Assembly (NCBI GenBank): GCA_014204435.1
Contig: JACHLF010000001.1
Location: forward strand, 372,001 to 436,000
Reading direction: 5' to 3'
Source of the DNA: Mycobacteroides chelonae
Lineage (GTDB): Bacteria > Actinomycetota > Actinomycetes > Mycobacteriales > Mycobacteriaceae
Length of the DNA stretch: 64,000 nucleotides
The notes beneath the pieces are model-generated. The model did no database searches. It was not told where the DNA came from and saw nothing but the letters and a program-made list of their open reading frames with translations. Shown here piece by piece: positions 1-8,012 of the stretch (the stretch's first letter is position 1; each line of letters begins with the position of its first letter). A program made the translations under genes and the position numbers.

Positions 1-241
1 CATCGATTCCGGCGCCGATCTTTTCGAGATACGCGGCAGCCTCGGTCTTCGAGTCGTCGGAGAGTTTTTGTGCCCATTGGGCGTACTCGGCGTCGATCTT
101 GGCCTTCGACAGCGTGGTCCACGGCTTGGGCACCACGGTGGTGACAGTGAGCGACGTTTCCAGGACGCGGGCAGCCTCGACCGCCAGGTGCAGGGCGCCC
201 TTGCCGCCCTTGCCCGAAAGATATCCGACGACGACGGTCAT
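1..241 (-). CDS. Universal stress protein, N-terminal part (runs off window)
   Basis: Only the first 80 codons are inside the window; the gene continues past position 1. The start ATG (239-241) overlaps the TGA of the upstream permease gene by four bases (ATGA), so translation is probably coupled. The peptide starts with a short hydrophobic strand followed by a GKGGKGALHLAVEAA segment, then VLETSLTVTTVVPKPW, which fits the first beta-alpha-beta unit of a UspA fold. The ATP-binding signature of the family lies C-terminal and is not visible. In M. tuberculosis a universal stress protein occupies the same place after rocE (Rv2319c), which supports the call. Role inferred: stress or nucleotide-binding protein tied to the arginine block. 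Confidence 0.75.
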   Translation of the reverse strand, partial: MTVVVGYLSGKGGKGALHLAVEAARVLETSLTVTTVVPKPWTTLSKAKIDAEYAQWAQKLSDDSKTEAAAYLEKIGAGID

Positions 242-1713
242 ACCGGTTCCTTCTCCGGTAACTCGGCTGGGTCGCTGGGTAAGTCGTTGAGCGCGCTGTG
301 GTGTCGGCCCCACACCAGATAGAACACCAGGACGATGGCGACCCAGGACCCGAATGCGATCCAGGTGACCCAGGGCAGGCTGTACAGGATGTATCCGCAG
401 GCGATGACCGACAGCACGGGAGTCACCGGATAACCCGGAACACGGAAGGCGCGCGGCAGCTCGGGTTCACGCACCCGCAGGATGATGACGCCGATCGATA
501 CGACGATGAAGGCGGTGAGTGTTCCGATCGACACCATGTTCGCCAGGCTGTCCAGGGGTACGAAGGCGGCCATCAGGCCCACCACGACCGCGACGATGAC
601 CGTGTTATTCACCGGTGTCAGCGTGCGTGGGTTGACTTGTGCGAAGACCGAGGGCAGTAGGCCGTCGCGGCCGATGGCGAACAGAATGCGTGTCTGGCCG
701 TACATCGAGACCAGGGTGATCGAGAAGATGGAAATCACCGCGCCCGCGGCGAGGAAGGTACTGGCAGAGGTGCTTCCGGTGACCTTGTCCAGAATCAGGG
801 CCAGGCCGGCGGACTGCCCCTCGAACTCTTTCCAGGGCTGTGCGCCCAGCGCGGCCAGCGCGACGACGAGGTAGAAGGCGGTGACGATGAGCAGGGCCGC
901 GATGAGCGCACGCGGCATCGTCCGCTGTGGATCCTTCACCTCCTCTCCTGCGGTGGACACCGTATCCAGCCCCACGTAGGTAAAGAAGATCGTCCCGGCG
1001 GCGGCCCCGATCCCGCTGACGCCGAACGGTGCGAAGTCGGAGAAGTTACCGACGTGGAAGGCGGTGAACGCGATGATCGCGAACACCGTCAAGACAGCGA
1101 GTTTGAGCAGCACCATGACGGTGTTGACCAGTGCGGATTCGCTTGTCCCGCGGATGAGCAGGATTGCACACATGATGATGAGCAGGACCGCGGGAAGGTT
1201 GAGCCAGGGATGTGGTGCCGTGGGGTCGGCGCCGTCCCAGGGCGCGGCGCTGATCGCGTGCGGCAGATGCCATCCGAAGAGATTGACCAAGAGCTTGTCG
1301 AGGTACTGGCTCCAGCCCACGGCAACCGCCGCGGCTGACACCCCGTATTCCAGCAGCAGGCAGGCGGCCACGACCATCGCCGCCAGTTCACCCATGGTCG
1401 TGTAGGCGTAGGAGAACGAGGAGCCCGATACCGGTACTGCCGAGGCCAATTCGGCATAGCAGAGCGCGGCCAGTCCGGCGGCGAGGCCGGCGACCAAGAA
1501 CGAGGCCATCACCGCGGGGCCCGCCTTGGGTACTGATTCGGCGAGGATGAAGAAGATGCCGGTGCCCACGGTGGCGCCGACACCGATCATGGTCAGCTGG
1601 AACGTCCCCATCGACTGCTTCAGGTGTCCGCCCGCACCGTACGCGGTCGGTGCCCCGGACGTCGGTCGGCGCCGCAGCAGCTGTTGGGCAAAGCTGGGTG
1701 ACGAGGGTGCCAT
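238..1713 (-). CDS. rocE: APC-family amino-acid permease (RocE-like)
   Basis: A 491-residue integral membrane protein with about twelve hydrophobic segments. The APC-superfamily motif GVGATVGTGIFF sits at residues 44-55 in the first membrane helix, and an FxYxGxD-type segment (FFTYVGLDTVSTAGEEVKDP) follows near residue 245, as in cationic amino-acid transporters. It lies just downstream of rocD and overlaps the following universal stress gene by four bases, so it is the third gene of a ddaH-rocD-rocE-usp unit. The same order is known in M. tuberculosis (Rv2319c-Rv2323c). Inferred substrate: arginine, ornithine or a related basic amino acid; the sequence alone does not prove it. The ATG at 1713 is preceded by an AGGAGGC Shine-Dalgarno sequence. 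Confidence 0.85.
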   Translation of the reverse strand: MAPSSPSFAQQLLRRRPTSGAPTAYGAGGHLKQSMGTFQLTMIGVGATVGTGIFFILAESVPKAGPAVMASFLVAGLAAGLAALCYAELASAVPVSGSSFSYAYTTMGELAAMVVAACLLLEYGVSAAAVAVGWSQYLDKLLVNLFGWHLPHAISAAPWDGADPTAPHPWLNLPAVLLIIMCAILLIRGTSESALVNTVMVLLKLAVLTVFAIIAFTAFHVGNFSDFAPFGVSGIGAAAGTIFFTYVGLDTVSTAGEEVKDPQRTMPRALIAALLIVTAFYLVVALAALGAQPWKEFEGQSAGLALILDKVTGSTSASTFLAAGAVISIFSITLVSMYGQTRILFAIGRDGLLPSVFAQVNPRTLTPVNNTVIVAVVVGLMAAFVPLDSLANMVSIGTLTAFIVVSIGVIILRVREPELPRAFRVPGYPVTPVLSVIACGYILYSLPWVTWIAFGSWVAIVLVFYLVWGRHHSALNDLPSDPAELPEKEPV

Positions 1714-1739
1714 GGTGCCTCCTGTGGCCAGGACGAAAC

Positions 1740-2960
1740 CTACCGGAAGGTGGCCAGCACGTCAGTGAACTGGTCTATTGCCCAATCGATTTCGTCCTCG
1801 GTGATGACAAGGGGTGGTGCGAACCGGAGGGTCGCGCCATGCGTGTCCTTCACTAAGACGCCAAACTCTGCCATGCGCAGACTGATTTGTCTTCCCGTTG
1901 CCAGATTCGGGTCGATATCGATGCCGGCCCACAGTCCCAGCGAACGCACCTCGGTGATGCCGTGGCCGATCAGGGCATCGAGCCGGGCCCGCAGGTGCCG
2001 TCCCAGAACAGCTGCCCGGCGGTGAAATTCGCCGCGTTCCAAGATTGCCACCACGGTCGACCCGACGGCCGCGGCCAACGGATTTCCGCCGAAGGTCGAG
2101 CCGTGCTCGCCGGGGTGCAGCACACCGAGCACGTCGGTGTCGGCGACCACGGCAGAGACGGGGACCACTCCGCCGCCGAGTGCCTTGCCCAGCAGATAGA
2201 CGTCGGGGACCACGTTCCAGTGGTCGCAGGCAAACATGCGGCCGGTGCGTGCGAGCCCGGCCTGGATCTCATCGGCGATGAACAGGACGTTGTTCTCGGT
2301 GCACAGTGCGCGGACGGCGGGCAGGTAGTCGTCCGGCGGGATGACGATGCCAGCCTCGCCCTGAACGGGCTCAAGCAGGACGGCGACGGTTTTGTCGTCG
2401 ATCGCCCGCTCCAGGGCGGCGGCATCGCCGAATGGCACGATGCGGAATCCGGGAGTGAACGGGCCGAATCCGTCGCGCGCCGTCTCATCGGAGGAGAAGC
2501 TCACGATGCTGATGGTTCGACCGTGGAAGTTGTTTTGTGCTACAACAATATTGGCCTGACCCACTGGTACGCCCTTGACGTCGACGCCCCATTTGCGGGC
2601 CACCTTAATGCCGCTCTCGACGGCCTCGGCCCCGGTGTTCATCGGCAGCACCATGCCCTTGCCGCAGAGCCGGGCGAGGTCGCGGCAGAACCTACCGAGG
2701 CGATCCGAATGAAACGCCCGGCTCACCAGTGTCACCGTGTCGAGCTGGGCGTGCGCGGTCGCGAGGATTTCGGGATTCCCGTGGCCGAAGTTCACGGCCG
2801 AGTAGGCGGCCAGACAGTCCAGGTATCGTTTGCCGTCCACATCCTCGATCCACGCACCCTCTGCCCGGTGGGCGACGACAGGTAGCGGCGCATAGTTGTG
2901 CGCGCCGTATTGCTCGGCCAGCTCGATGTACTCAGCGCTCTTGTATGAATCGGGTGACAT
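1740..2960 (-). CDS. rocD: Ornithine aminotransferase
   Basis: Class-III PLP aminotransferase that converts ornithine plus 2-oxoglutarate into glutamate semialdehyde and glutamate. From the ATG at 2960 it has 406 residues. The PLP lysine lies in LLGKALGGG (about residue 259), the cofactor-binding Asp in FIADEIQAGLARTG (about residue 230), and the phosphate-binding NTGAEAVESGIK segment is near residue 108. I chose the ATG at 2960 because GGAGG lies eight bases upstream. A GTG at 2984 would overlap the ddaH stop as GTGA and is a real alternative. M. tuberculosis carries this gene as two pieces (Rv2321c/Rv2322c); here it is one intact frame. Confidence 0.93.
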   Translation of the reverse strand: MSPDSYKSAEYIELAEQYGAHNYAPLPVVAHRAEGAWIEDVDGKRYLDCLAAYSAVNFGHGNPEILATAHAQLDTVTLVSRAFHSDRLGRFCRDLARLCGKGMVLPMNTGAEAVESGIKVARKWGVDVKGVPVGQANIVVAQNNFHGRTISIVSFSSDETARDGFGPFTPGFRIVPFGDAAALERAIDDKTVAVLLEPVQGEAGIVIPPDDYLPAVRALCTENNVLFIADEIQAGLARTGRMFACDHWNVVPDVYLLGKALGGGVVPVSAVVADTDVLGVLHPGEHGSTFGGNPLAAAVGSTVVAILERGEFHRRAAVLGRHLRARLDALIGHGITEVRSLGLWAGIDIDPNLATGRQISLRMAEFGVLVKDTHGATLRFAPPLVITEDEIDWAIDQFTDVLATFR

Positions 2961-2980
2961 GCCGGGGGCCTCCGTGATGG

Positions 2981-3838
2981 TCACGAGTGCAGCTCCAGTG
3001 TGCAGCACTTGACTGATCCACCGCCCTTGAGCAATTCGGAAAGATCGATGCCGATTGGTTCGAACCCGGCAGCGCGGAGCTGCTCGGCGAATCCGGTTGC
3101 CCTGGCAGGCAGCATCACGTGCCGCCCGTCAGAGACCGCGTTCATACCGAGGACACAGGCATCGGCGGAACTAGCGATGATCGCGTTGGGGTACATGAAT
3201 TTCAGGCGCGCCTGAGATGCCGCGCTGAATGCCGGCGGATGGTAGGCAACGGTCTGCGCGTCCAGCACGGCCAGCGCCGTGTCCAGGTGATAGAATCGAG
3301 GATCGACGAGTTCGAGCGTCACGACGGGAATCTCGAGCATCCGCGCGATCTCGACATGTGACCTGACATCGGTGCGGAAACCCGTTCCCGCCAAGATGAT
3401 GTCGCCTGCGAGCAGGAAATCACCCTGCCCCTCGTTGGTGTAACTCGAGTGCATGGCCCGCAATCCGTGTCCGCGCATCCATTCGGCGTGCGCGTCGGCC
3501 TCACCTGCACGCTCGGCGTGCTTGAAGCGGGCGACAACGGCGTTGCCACGCAGTACGATTCCGCCGTTGGCCGCGTACACCATGTCCGGCAGGCCCGCAA
3601 CGGGGGATAGTATGTCCACGGTATGGCCGAGGCGTTCGTAGGTGGCGCGCAACGCATCCCATTGGGCGGTGGCAAGAGCGGGATCGACCGGATTGGTTAC
3701 ATCCATCCAGGGATTGATCGCGTATTCGACGGTGTAGTACGTCGGGGGCACCATCACGTAGTGACGTGTCGTCGGTGTTCTGTCTGGTTGTTCGGTCGGG
3801 GAGGAGGCCGGGTGTCCACCCTCGTGCACAGCGGTCAT
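2981..3838 (-). CDS. ddaH: Dimethylargininase/arginine deiminase-type amidinotransferase
   Basis: A 285-residue member of the guanidino-group modifying family (five-bladed alpha/beta propeller). Visible signatures are the AANGGIVLRGNAVVARF segment, the NEGQGDFLLAGD acidic pair, the active-site histidine in DPRFYHLDTAL, and a C-terminal GGGSVKCCTLEL with the catalytic Cys at 278 or 279. Known family activity: hydrolysis of N-omega-methylarginines to citrulline and methylamines, or related arginine chemistry. It heads the operon with rocD and rocE and is divergent from an AsnC regulator. The ATG at 3838 is chosen because the longer GTG-type frame to 3880 would run through the operator-like repeats. 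M. tuberculosis Rv2323c is the positional counterpart. Confidence 0.88.
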   Translation of the reverse strand: MTAVHEGGHPASSPTEQPDRTPTTRHYVMVPPTYYTVEYAINPWMDVTNPVDPALATAQWDALRATYERLGHTVDILSPVAGLPDMVYAANGGIVLRGNAVVARFKHAERAGEADAHAEWMRGHGLRAMHSSYTNEGQGDFLLAGDIILAGTGFRTDVRSHVEIARMLEIPVVTLELVDPRFYHLDTALAVLDAQTVAYHPPAFSAASQARLKFMYPNAIIASSADACVLGMNAVSDGRHVMLPARATGFAEQLRAAGFEPIGIDLSELLKGGGSVKCCTLELHS

Positions 3839-3863
3839 GTGCTGAGCGTATGAGAGCTGAATA

Positions 3864-3940
3864 GTGCAATCAATCTTCATTCATTGTGCAATAGAATGCG
3901 ATTTATTGCGTCTTGGTAATGAATTTGGCAGTCTATTGCA
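3864..3940. promoter_or_regulatory. Probable AsnC/Lrp operator region with inverted repeats
   Basis: AT-rich stretch between divergent ddaH and the AsnC gene, unlike the GC-rich surroundings. TGCAATAGA (3887-3895) and its exact reverse complement TCTATTGCA (3932-3940) face each other across 36 bases. A second, imperfect dyad built from TGCAAT...ATTGTGCA lies at 3864-3890. Spaced dyads of this kind are typical for octameric Lrp/AsnC proteins that wrap DNA. Regulation of both flanking genes is inferred. Confidence 0.6.
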
Positions 3941-3974
3941 GGAATGGGCCGGGTGGTCCGAGAAGGGAACGTTC

Positions 3975-4427
3975 ATGGCCGAGCTGGATGCCACCGACGA
4001 GCGGATCGTGACGTTGTTGATGCGGAACGCCCGGGTGACATTCGCCGATATCGGTGAGGAGGTCAACCTCTCGGCTCCCGCGGTCAAGCGCCGGGTCGAC
4101 CGGTTGGTCGCCACGGGCGTGATCAAGGGCTTCACCACTGTGGTCGATCGCGCTGCCGTGGGCTGGAACACCGAGGCCTACGTCCAGGTCTACTGCCAGG
4201 GCACCATCACCCCGGAAGCCCTGCGGCGGGCGTGGATCGACATCCCCGAGGTGGTGAGTGCGGCGACAGTGACCGGAACCTCCGATGCGATACTCAGGGT
4301 GTTGGCACGCGACATTCAGCACCTTGAGCGCGCCCTGGAACGCATTCGTGCCAGCGGAGACATCGACCGCACCGAGAGCATCGTGGTGCTTTCCAACCTG
4401 GTGGACCGAGCACAGGTTCAGGGGTAG
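3975..4427 (+). CDS. Lrp/AsnC-family transcriptional regulator
   Basis: A 150-residue regulator with an N-terminal winged helix-turn-helix (about residues 5-55, including FADIGEEVNLSAPAVKRRVDRL) and a C-terminal RAM/AsnC ligand-binding domain. I start it at the ATG at 3975, which has AGAAGGGAA just upstream; the frame is open further up to 3864, but that stretch holds the operator-like repeats and does not look coding. It is divergent from ddaH-rocD-rocE and probably controls that operon in response to an amino acid such as arginine or ornithine (inference; the M. tuberculosis counterpart is Rv2324). Confidence 0.9.
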   Translation: MAELDATDERIVTLLMRNARVTFADIGEEVNLSAPAVKRRVDRLVATGVIKGFTTVVDRAAVGWNTEAYVQVYCQGTITPEALRRAWIDIPEVVSAATVTGTSDAILRVLARDIQHLERALERIRASGDIDRTESIVVLSNLVDRAQVQG

Positions 4428-4483
4428 CGAGCGGGGACGATAGGCCTGACATCCCGCGTGTCCAGTCGTGTAAGAAGAGACCC

Positions 4484-5674
4484 ATGAGTGACGCGGAACA
4501 CGGGGTATTGATCATCGGTGGTGGACTGGGCGCGGTGCGTACCGCCGAGCAGTTGCGTCGCGCAGAGTTCTCCGGGCCGATCACCATCGTGAGCAGCGAG
4601 GCGCATCTGCCCTACGACCGTCCGCCGCTGTCCAAGGATGTCTTGCGCGACGCGCAGAAGACGATCGATACCGTGGTGCTCAAGCCGCGAGAGTTCTACG
4701 ACGAAAAGGAAATTGAGCTGCGGCTCGGCGTCCAGGTGACCGCGCTGGATCCGGCTGCCCGAACGGTCACCCTGAGCGACGGGAGCACGCTGGAGTACGG
4801 CGAGGTCATCATCGCGACGGGCCTGGTTCCGCGCCGCATACCGTCCTTCCCCGACCTGAACGGTATCCACGTCTTGCGCACCGCCGACGACAGCTTTGCG
4901 TTGCGCGGTGACGCCGAGAACGCGCAGCGTGCAGTGGTCGTCGGTGCGGGCTTCATCGGGTGCGAGGTCGCGTCCACCTTGCGTGCCAATGGAGTTGACG
5001 TGGTTCTTGTCGAGCCGCAGCCCGCCCCGCTGTTGGCGGCGATCGGCCAGCAGCTCGGAGACCTGGTCGCCCGGCTGCACCGCGACGAGGGAGTGGACGT
5101 TCGGGTTGGTGTCGGCGTCGACGCGGTGCAAGGGGAGGGGCGGGTGCAGTCCGTCACACTGTCCGACGGGTCACGGCTGGACGCTGATCTTGTCGTGCTG
5201 GGTATCGGGAGCCGGCCCGCGACAGACTGGCTGGAGGGGTCGGGCGTCGAGGTGGACAACGGCGTGGTGTGTGATGCGGTGGGCAACACGAGCACCCCGC
5301 ATGTCTGGGCATTGGGCGATGTCGCCGCATGGGCAGACGCCGACGGGCATCCGACTAGGGTGGAGCACTGGAGCAATGTGGCCGATCAGGTGCGCGCCTT
5401 GGTGCCAGCGTTACTGGGGCAGGAACCGTCCGCGAATACCGCTGCTGTGCCCTACTTCTGGAGCGACCAGTACGACGTGAAAATCCAGTCGCTGGGCCAC
5501 CTGGGGGACTCGGATGTCGTGCATCTGATCTCCGACGACGGCCGAAAGTTCCTGGCCTACCTGGAGCGCGACGGCGTGCTCACCGGCGTCGTGGGTTGTG
5601 GGATGCCCGGCCCGGTGATGAAGATGCGGGCCAAGATTGCGGCGGGAACACCCATCGCCGAAGTGCTTGGGTAG
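4484..5674 (+). CDS. FAD-dependent ferredoxin reductase-type oxidoreductase
   Basis: A 396-residue flavoprotein of the rubredoxin/ferredoxin reductase type (as in rhodocoxin reductase and other partners of P450 systems). The FAD-binding IIGGGLGAVRTAEQLR lies at the N-terminus, the NAD(P)-binding VVVGAGFIGCEVAS near residue 145, and the second FAD motif GDVAAW near residue 270; a C-terminal reductase dimerisation domain follows. Expected reaction: electron transfer from NAD(P)H to a ferredoxin. No ferredoxin gene is next to it. It converges on mftR with only 11 bases between, so its place beside the mycofactocin block may be functional or chance. A P450 gene lies about 13 kb downstream and is a possible end user (speculative). 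Confidence 0.85.
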   Translation: MSDAEHGVLIIGGGLGAVRTAEQLRRAEFSGPITIVSSEAHLPYDRPPLSKDVLRDAQKTIDTVVLKPREFYDEKEIELRLGVQVTALDPAARTVTLSDGSTLEYGEVIIATGLVPRRIPSFPDLNGIHVLRTADDSFALRGDAENAQRAVVVGAGFIGCEVASTLRANGVDVVLVEPQPAPLLAAIGQQLGDLVARLHRDEGVDVRVGVGVDAVQGEGRVQSVTLSDGSRLDADLVVLGIGSRPATDWLEGSGVEVDNGVVCDAVGNTSTPHVWALGDVAAWADADGHPTRVEHWSNVADQVRALVPALLGQEPSANTAAVPYFWSDQYDVKIQSLGHLGDSDVVHLISDDGRKFLAYLERDGVLTGVVGCGMPGPVMKMRAKIAAGTPIAEVLG

Positions 5675-5685
5675 CTCGGGCGGGC

Positions 5686-6282
5686 TCAGCCCAGGGCGCG
5701 AAGACCTGCCTCGGCGGCATCGAAGCCTTTGCCGAGCAGCGTGGTGAGCTTTGACGACTCGTCGGCAAGCCACTGTTCGTATGCGGCCAGTGCCACTCCC
5801 AACAGGGTCCAGGCAACGGTCTGCGGCAAGAGGGCGTTGGGTTCGGTGCCACCGCGTTTGGCCACGAACTGAGCGATGACGTCGCGCCAGCCCGTGTACA
5901 TCAACATCGAGTACGCCTGCAGGGCAGGGATTTCCAGGATCAGTCGCATACGCATGCGGTGTCGTGGTGTCTCGTCGACAGGAAAATCGTTGAATGTCAG
6001 CACTGCCCGTCGCAGTGCGGTGCTGGTATCTACGGTGTCCGGCGTTTCGTGCAGCAGGTCGCGCATCACCTGCAGATGAGAGTCGAAGTCTCCCCACACG
6101 ATTGCGTTCTTGGAGCTGTAGTACCGAAACACCGTGCGCCGGGCGATGCCGGCCGCAGCGGCGATGTCGTCCACGCTCACCTCGTCGAATCCGCGCTGCG
6201 CGAAGAGCGCCATCGCAACCGTGGTGATCGCGTCCCGGGTTGTCGAAGGGCGTCGCCCTACGCGCGCCGTCTGCGCTGCCAT
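5686..6282 (-). CDS. mftR: Mycofactocin system TetR-family regulator MftR
   Basis: A 198-residue TetR-type repressor. The N-terminal helix-turn-helix spans about residues 12-55 ([25 protein letters not shown] followed by [19 protein letters not shown]), and the C-terminal part is a mostly alpha-helical ligand-binding domain. It is divergent from mftA with 94 bases between, the standard arrangement. Known role of the family: represses the mft operon and is released by long-chain acyl-CoA in M. smegmatis. I start at the ATG at 6282; an in-frame GTG at 6318 would add 12 residues ([12 protein letters not shown]) and cannot be excluded. Confidence 0.93.
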   Translation of the reverse strand: MAAQTARVGRRPSTTRDAITTVAMALFAQRGFDEVSVDDIAAAAGIARRTVFRYYSSKNAIVWGDFDSHLQVMRDLLHETPDTVDTSTALRRAVLTFNDFPVDETPRHRMRMRLILEIPALQAYSMLMYTGWRDVIAQFVAKRGGTEPNALLPQTVAWTLLGVALAAYEQWLADESSKLTTLLGKGFDAAEAGLRALG

Positions 6283-6376
6283 GCCGGCATTTCCTGCCAC
6301 CCTCTTCCCTTTCTGCACTCGATGCCATTATTATCGTGACCGTTGCCACAGTCCAGACTCACAAGGGAGTGAACAG
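6283..6376. promoter_or_regulatory. mftR-mftA divergent control region
   Basis: Ninety-four bases between divergent mftR and mftA. It contains an AT-rich core (ATTATTAT, about 6327-6335) that could serve as a -10 element on either strand, followed by GTGAC-N4-GCCAC, a weak dyad that might be an MftR half-site pair. AAGGGAG precedes the mftA ATG as its ribosome binding site. The regulatory role is inferred from position; no perfect operator is visible. Confidence 0.45.
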
Positions 6377-6481
6377 ATGGCCGAGCCCACCACTGTCGCC
6401 GGACAGACCACTGACGCCGAGTTGGTCCAGGAATCGCTGGTCGAAGAGGTGTCAATCGACGGGATGTGCGGCGTCTACTGA
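6377..6481 (+). CDS. mftA: Mycofactocin precursor peptide MftA
   Basis: A 34-residue peptide ending in the diagnostic IDGMCGVY. The last two residues, Val and Tyr, are the only part kept in the finished cofactor: MftC decarboxylates and cross-links them, and MftE releases the resulting unit. The N-terminal part (MAEPTTVAGQTTDAELVQES) is the leader recognised by MftB. The ATG at 6377 has AAGGGAG about eight bases upstream. It is the first gene of mftABCD and is followed after 14 bases by mftB. The family's conserved C-terminus makes this assignment very secure despite the short length. Confidence 0.97.
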   Translation: MAEPTTVAGQTTDAELVQESLVEEVSIDGMCGVY

Positions 6482-6495
6482 GACGCCCCATCTCG

Positions 6496-6798
6496 ATGAG
6501 CGCCATGATTGACGAGGCGCCCGCCGGTTTCGACTGGACCCGGCCCTGGCAGTTGCATCCTCAGGTGTCGCTGCGCCCGGAGCCGTTCGGGGCGCTGCTC
6601 TACCACTTCGGGACTCGCAAGCTGTCCTTCCTCAAGAACCGCACTCTGCTACAGATCGTGCAGTCCCTCGCCGACCACAGCAGCGCCGAGAACGCCTGGC
6701 GGGCGGTTGGTGTCGACGGCGGTCAGGTCGCGGCGTACCAGCATGCCCTGACCGTGTTGGCGGACTCCAAGATGATCGTGACCCGAGAGGACGCGTGA
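6496..6798 (+). CDS. mftB: Mycofactocin peptide chaperone MftB
   Basis: A 100-residue RiPP recognition element protein related to PqqD. It binds the MftA leader and presents the peptide to MftC. Visible signatures are FDWTRPWQLHPQVSLRPEPFGALLYHFGTRKLSFLKN, typical of MftB beta strands, followed by a helical C-terminus. The ATG at 6496 is the first plausible start after mftA; a second ATG four codons on (6505) is possible. Its TGA overlaps the mftC ATG by one base (TGATG), indicating translational coupling. Confidence 0.95.
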   Translation: MSAMIDEAPAGFDWTRPWQLHPQVSLRPEPFGALLYHFGTRKLSFLKNRTLLQIVQSLADHSSAENAWRAVGVDGGQVAAYQHALTVLADSKMIVTREDA

Positions 6799-8012
6799 TG
6801 AGCGCTCCCGCTGCACCCCGCCTGGTCGACCAGTTCGAGCAGGGACTTGACGCTCCCATCTGTCTCACCTGGGAGTTGACCTACGCCTGCAACCTATCCT
6901 GTGTGCACTGCCTATCGTCGTCGGGCAAGCGCGACCCGCGTGAGCTGTCCACGCAGCAGTGCAAGAACATCATCGATGAACTGGAACGCATGCAGGTGTT
7001 CTACGTCAATATCGGCGGTGGTGAACCCACTGTGCGATCGGATTTTTGGGAGCTCGTCGACTATGCGACCGAGCATCACGTAGGGGTCAAATTCTCCACC
7101 AACGGTGTACGTATCACCGAGGAGGTGGCGGCGCGGCTGGCCGCGAGCGACTACGTCGACGTGCAGATCTCGCTGGACGGTGCGACCGCGGAGGTCAACG
7201 ATGCGGTGCGCGGGGCCGGATCATTCGCGATGGCCGTGCGCGCGCTGGAGAATCTGGCCAAAGCCGGATTCAAGGACGCCAAGATCTCGGTGGTGGTCAC
7301 CCGTCACAATGTCGACCAGCTCGATGAATTCGCCGACCTAGCAGCGCGATACGGTGCGACGCTGCGGATTACGCGGCTTCGCCCCTCGGGCCGCGGGGCC
7401 GACGTCTGGGATGAGTTGCACCCGACCCCCGCGCAGCAGCGTCAGCTATATGACTGGCTGGTGCTCAACGGGGAACGAGTGCTCACGGGTGATTCTTTCT
7501 TCCATCTCTCGGCCTACGGCGATGGCTCCGGTGGGTTGCCCGGTCTCAACATGTGTGGTGCCGGCCGGGTGGTGTGCCTGATCGACCCGGTGGGTGACGT
7601 CTACGCCTGCCCCTTTGCGATCCACGACCGTTTCCTGGCCGGTAACGTGGTGTCCGACGGTGGATTTGACGTGGTATGGAAGCATTCCCGGTTGTTCAAC
7701 GAGCTGCGTGAGCCGCAATCGGCCGGCGCGTGCGGCAGCTGCGGACACTACGACAGCTGCAGGGGCGGCTGCATGGCGGCCAAGTTCTTCACCGGGCTCC
7801 CGATGGACGGGCCGGACCCGGAATGCGTGCAGGGCTACGGGGAAGCGGCTCTGGCCGCGGACCGCGTGGTGCCCAAACCCAGTGGCGACCACTCGCATTC
7901 GAAGGGCAAGCGCAGCCCCAACACGGGTCCGGTGGCGCTGACGCTGACGCGCCGTCCACCCTCACGCGCGTGCGATGAGAACCCTCTTTCCAATTTACGA
8001 GCAGGACGGTAG
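6798..8012 (+). CDS. mftC: Mycofactocin radical SAM maturase MftC
   Basis: A 404-residue radical SAM/SPASM enzyme. The CX3CX2C cluster motif (CNLSCVHC) lies at residues 31-38. The SPASM domain carries further cysteines in MCGAGRVVCLIDPVGDVYACPF and CGSCGHYDSCRGGCMA. Known chemistry: oxidative decarboxylation of the MftA C-terminal Tyr, then carbon-carbon bond formation with the neighbouring Val. I use the ATG at 6798 overlapping the mftB stop; a GTG three bases earlier is in frame. The C-terminal 50 residues (KPSGDHSHSKGKRSPNTGP onward) look disordered. Confidence 0.97.
   Translation: MSAPAAPRLVDQFEQGLDAPICLTWELTYACNLSCVHCLSSSGKRDPRELSTQQCKNIIDELERMQVFYVNIGGGEPTVRSDFWELVDYATEHHVGVKFSTNGVRITEEVAARLAASDYVDVQISLDGATAEVNDAVRGAGSFAMAVRALENLAKAGFKDAKISVVVTRHNVDQLDEFADLAARYGATLRITRLRPSGRGADVWDELHPTPAQQRQLYDWLVLNGERVLTGDSFFHLSAYGDGSGGLPGLNMCGAGRVVCLIDPVGDVYACPFAIHDRFLAGNVVSDGGFDVVWKHSRLFNELREPQSAGACGSCGHYDSCRGGCMAAKFFTGLPMDGPDPECVQGYGEAALAADRVVPKPSGDHSHSKGKRSPNTGPVALTLTRRPPSRACDENPLSNLRAGR

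Noticed and set aside
3864..3974. N-terminal extension of the AsnC gene to the first ATG
   Set aside because: The added 37 codons cover the operator-like repeats, are AT-rich and do not match the family; the ATG at 3975 has a good ribosome site.
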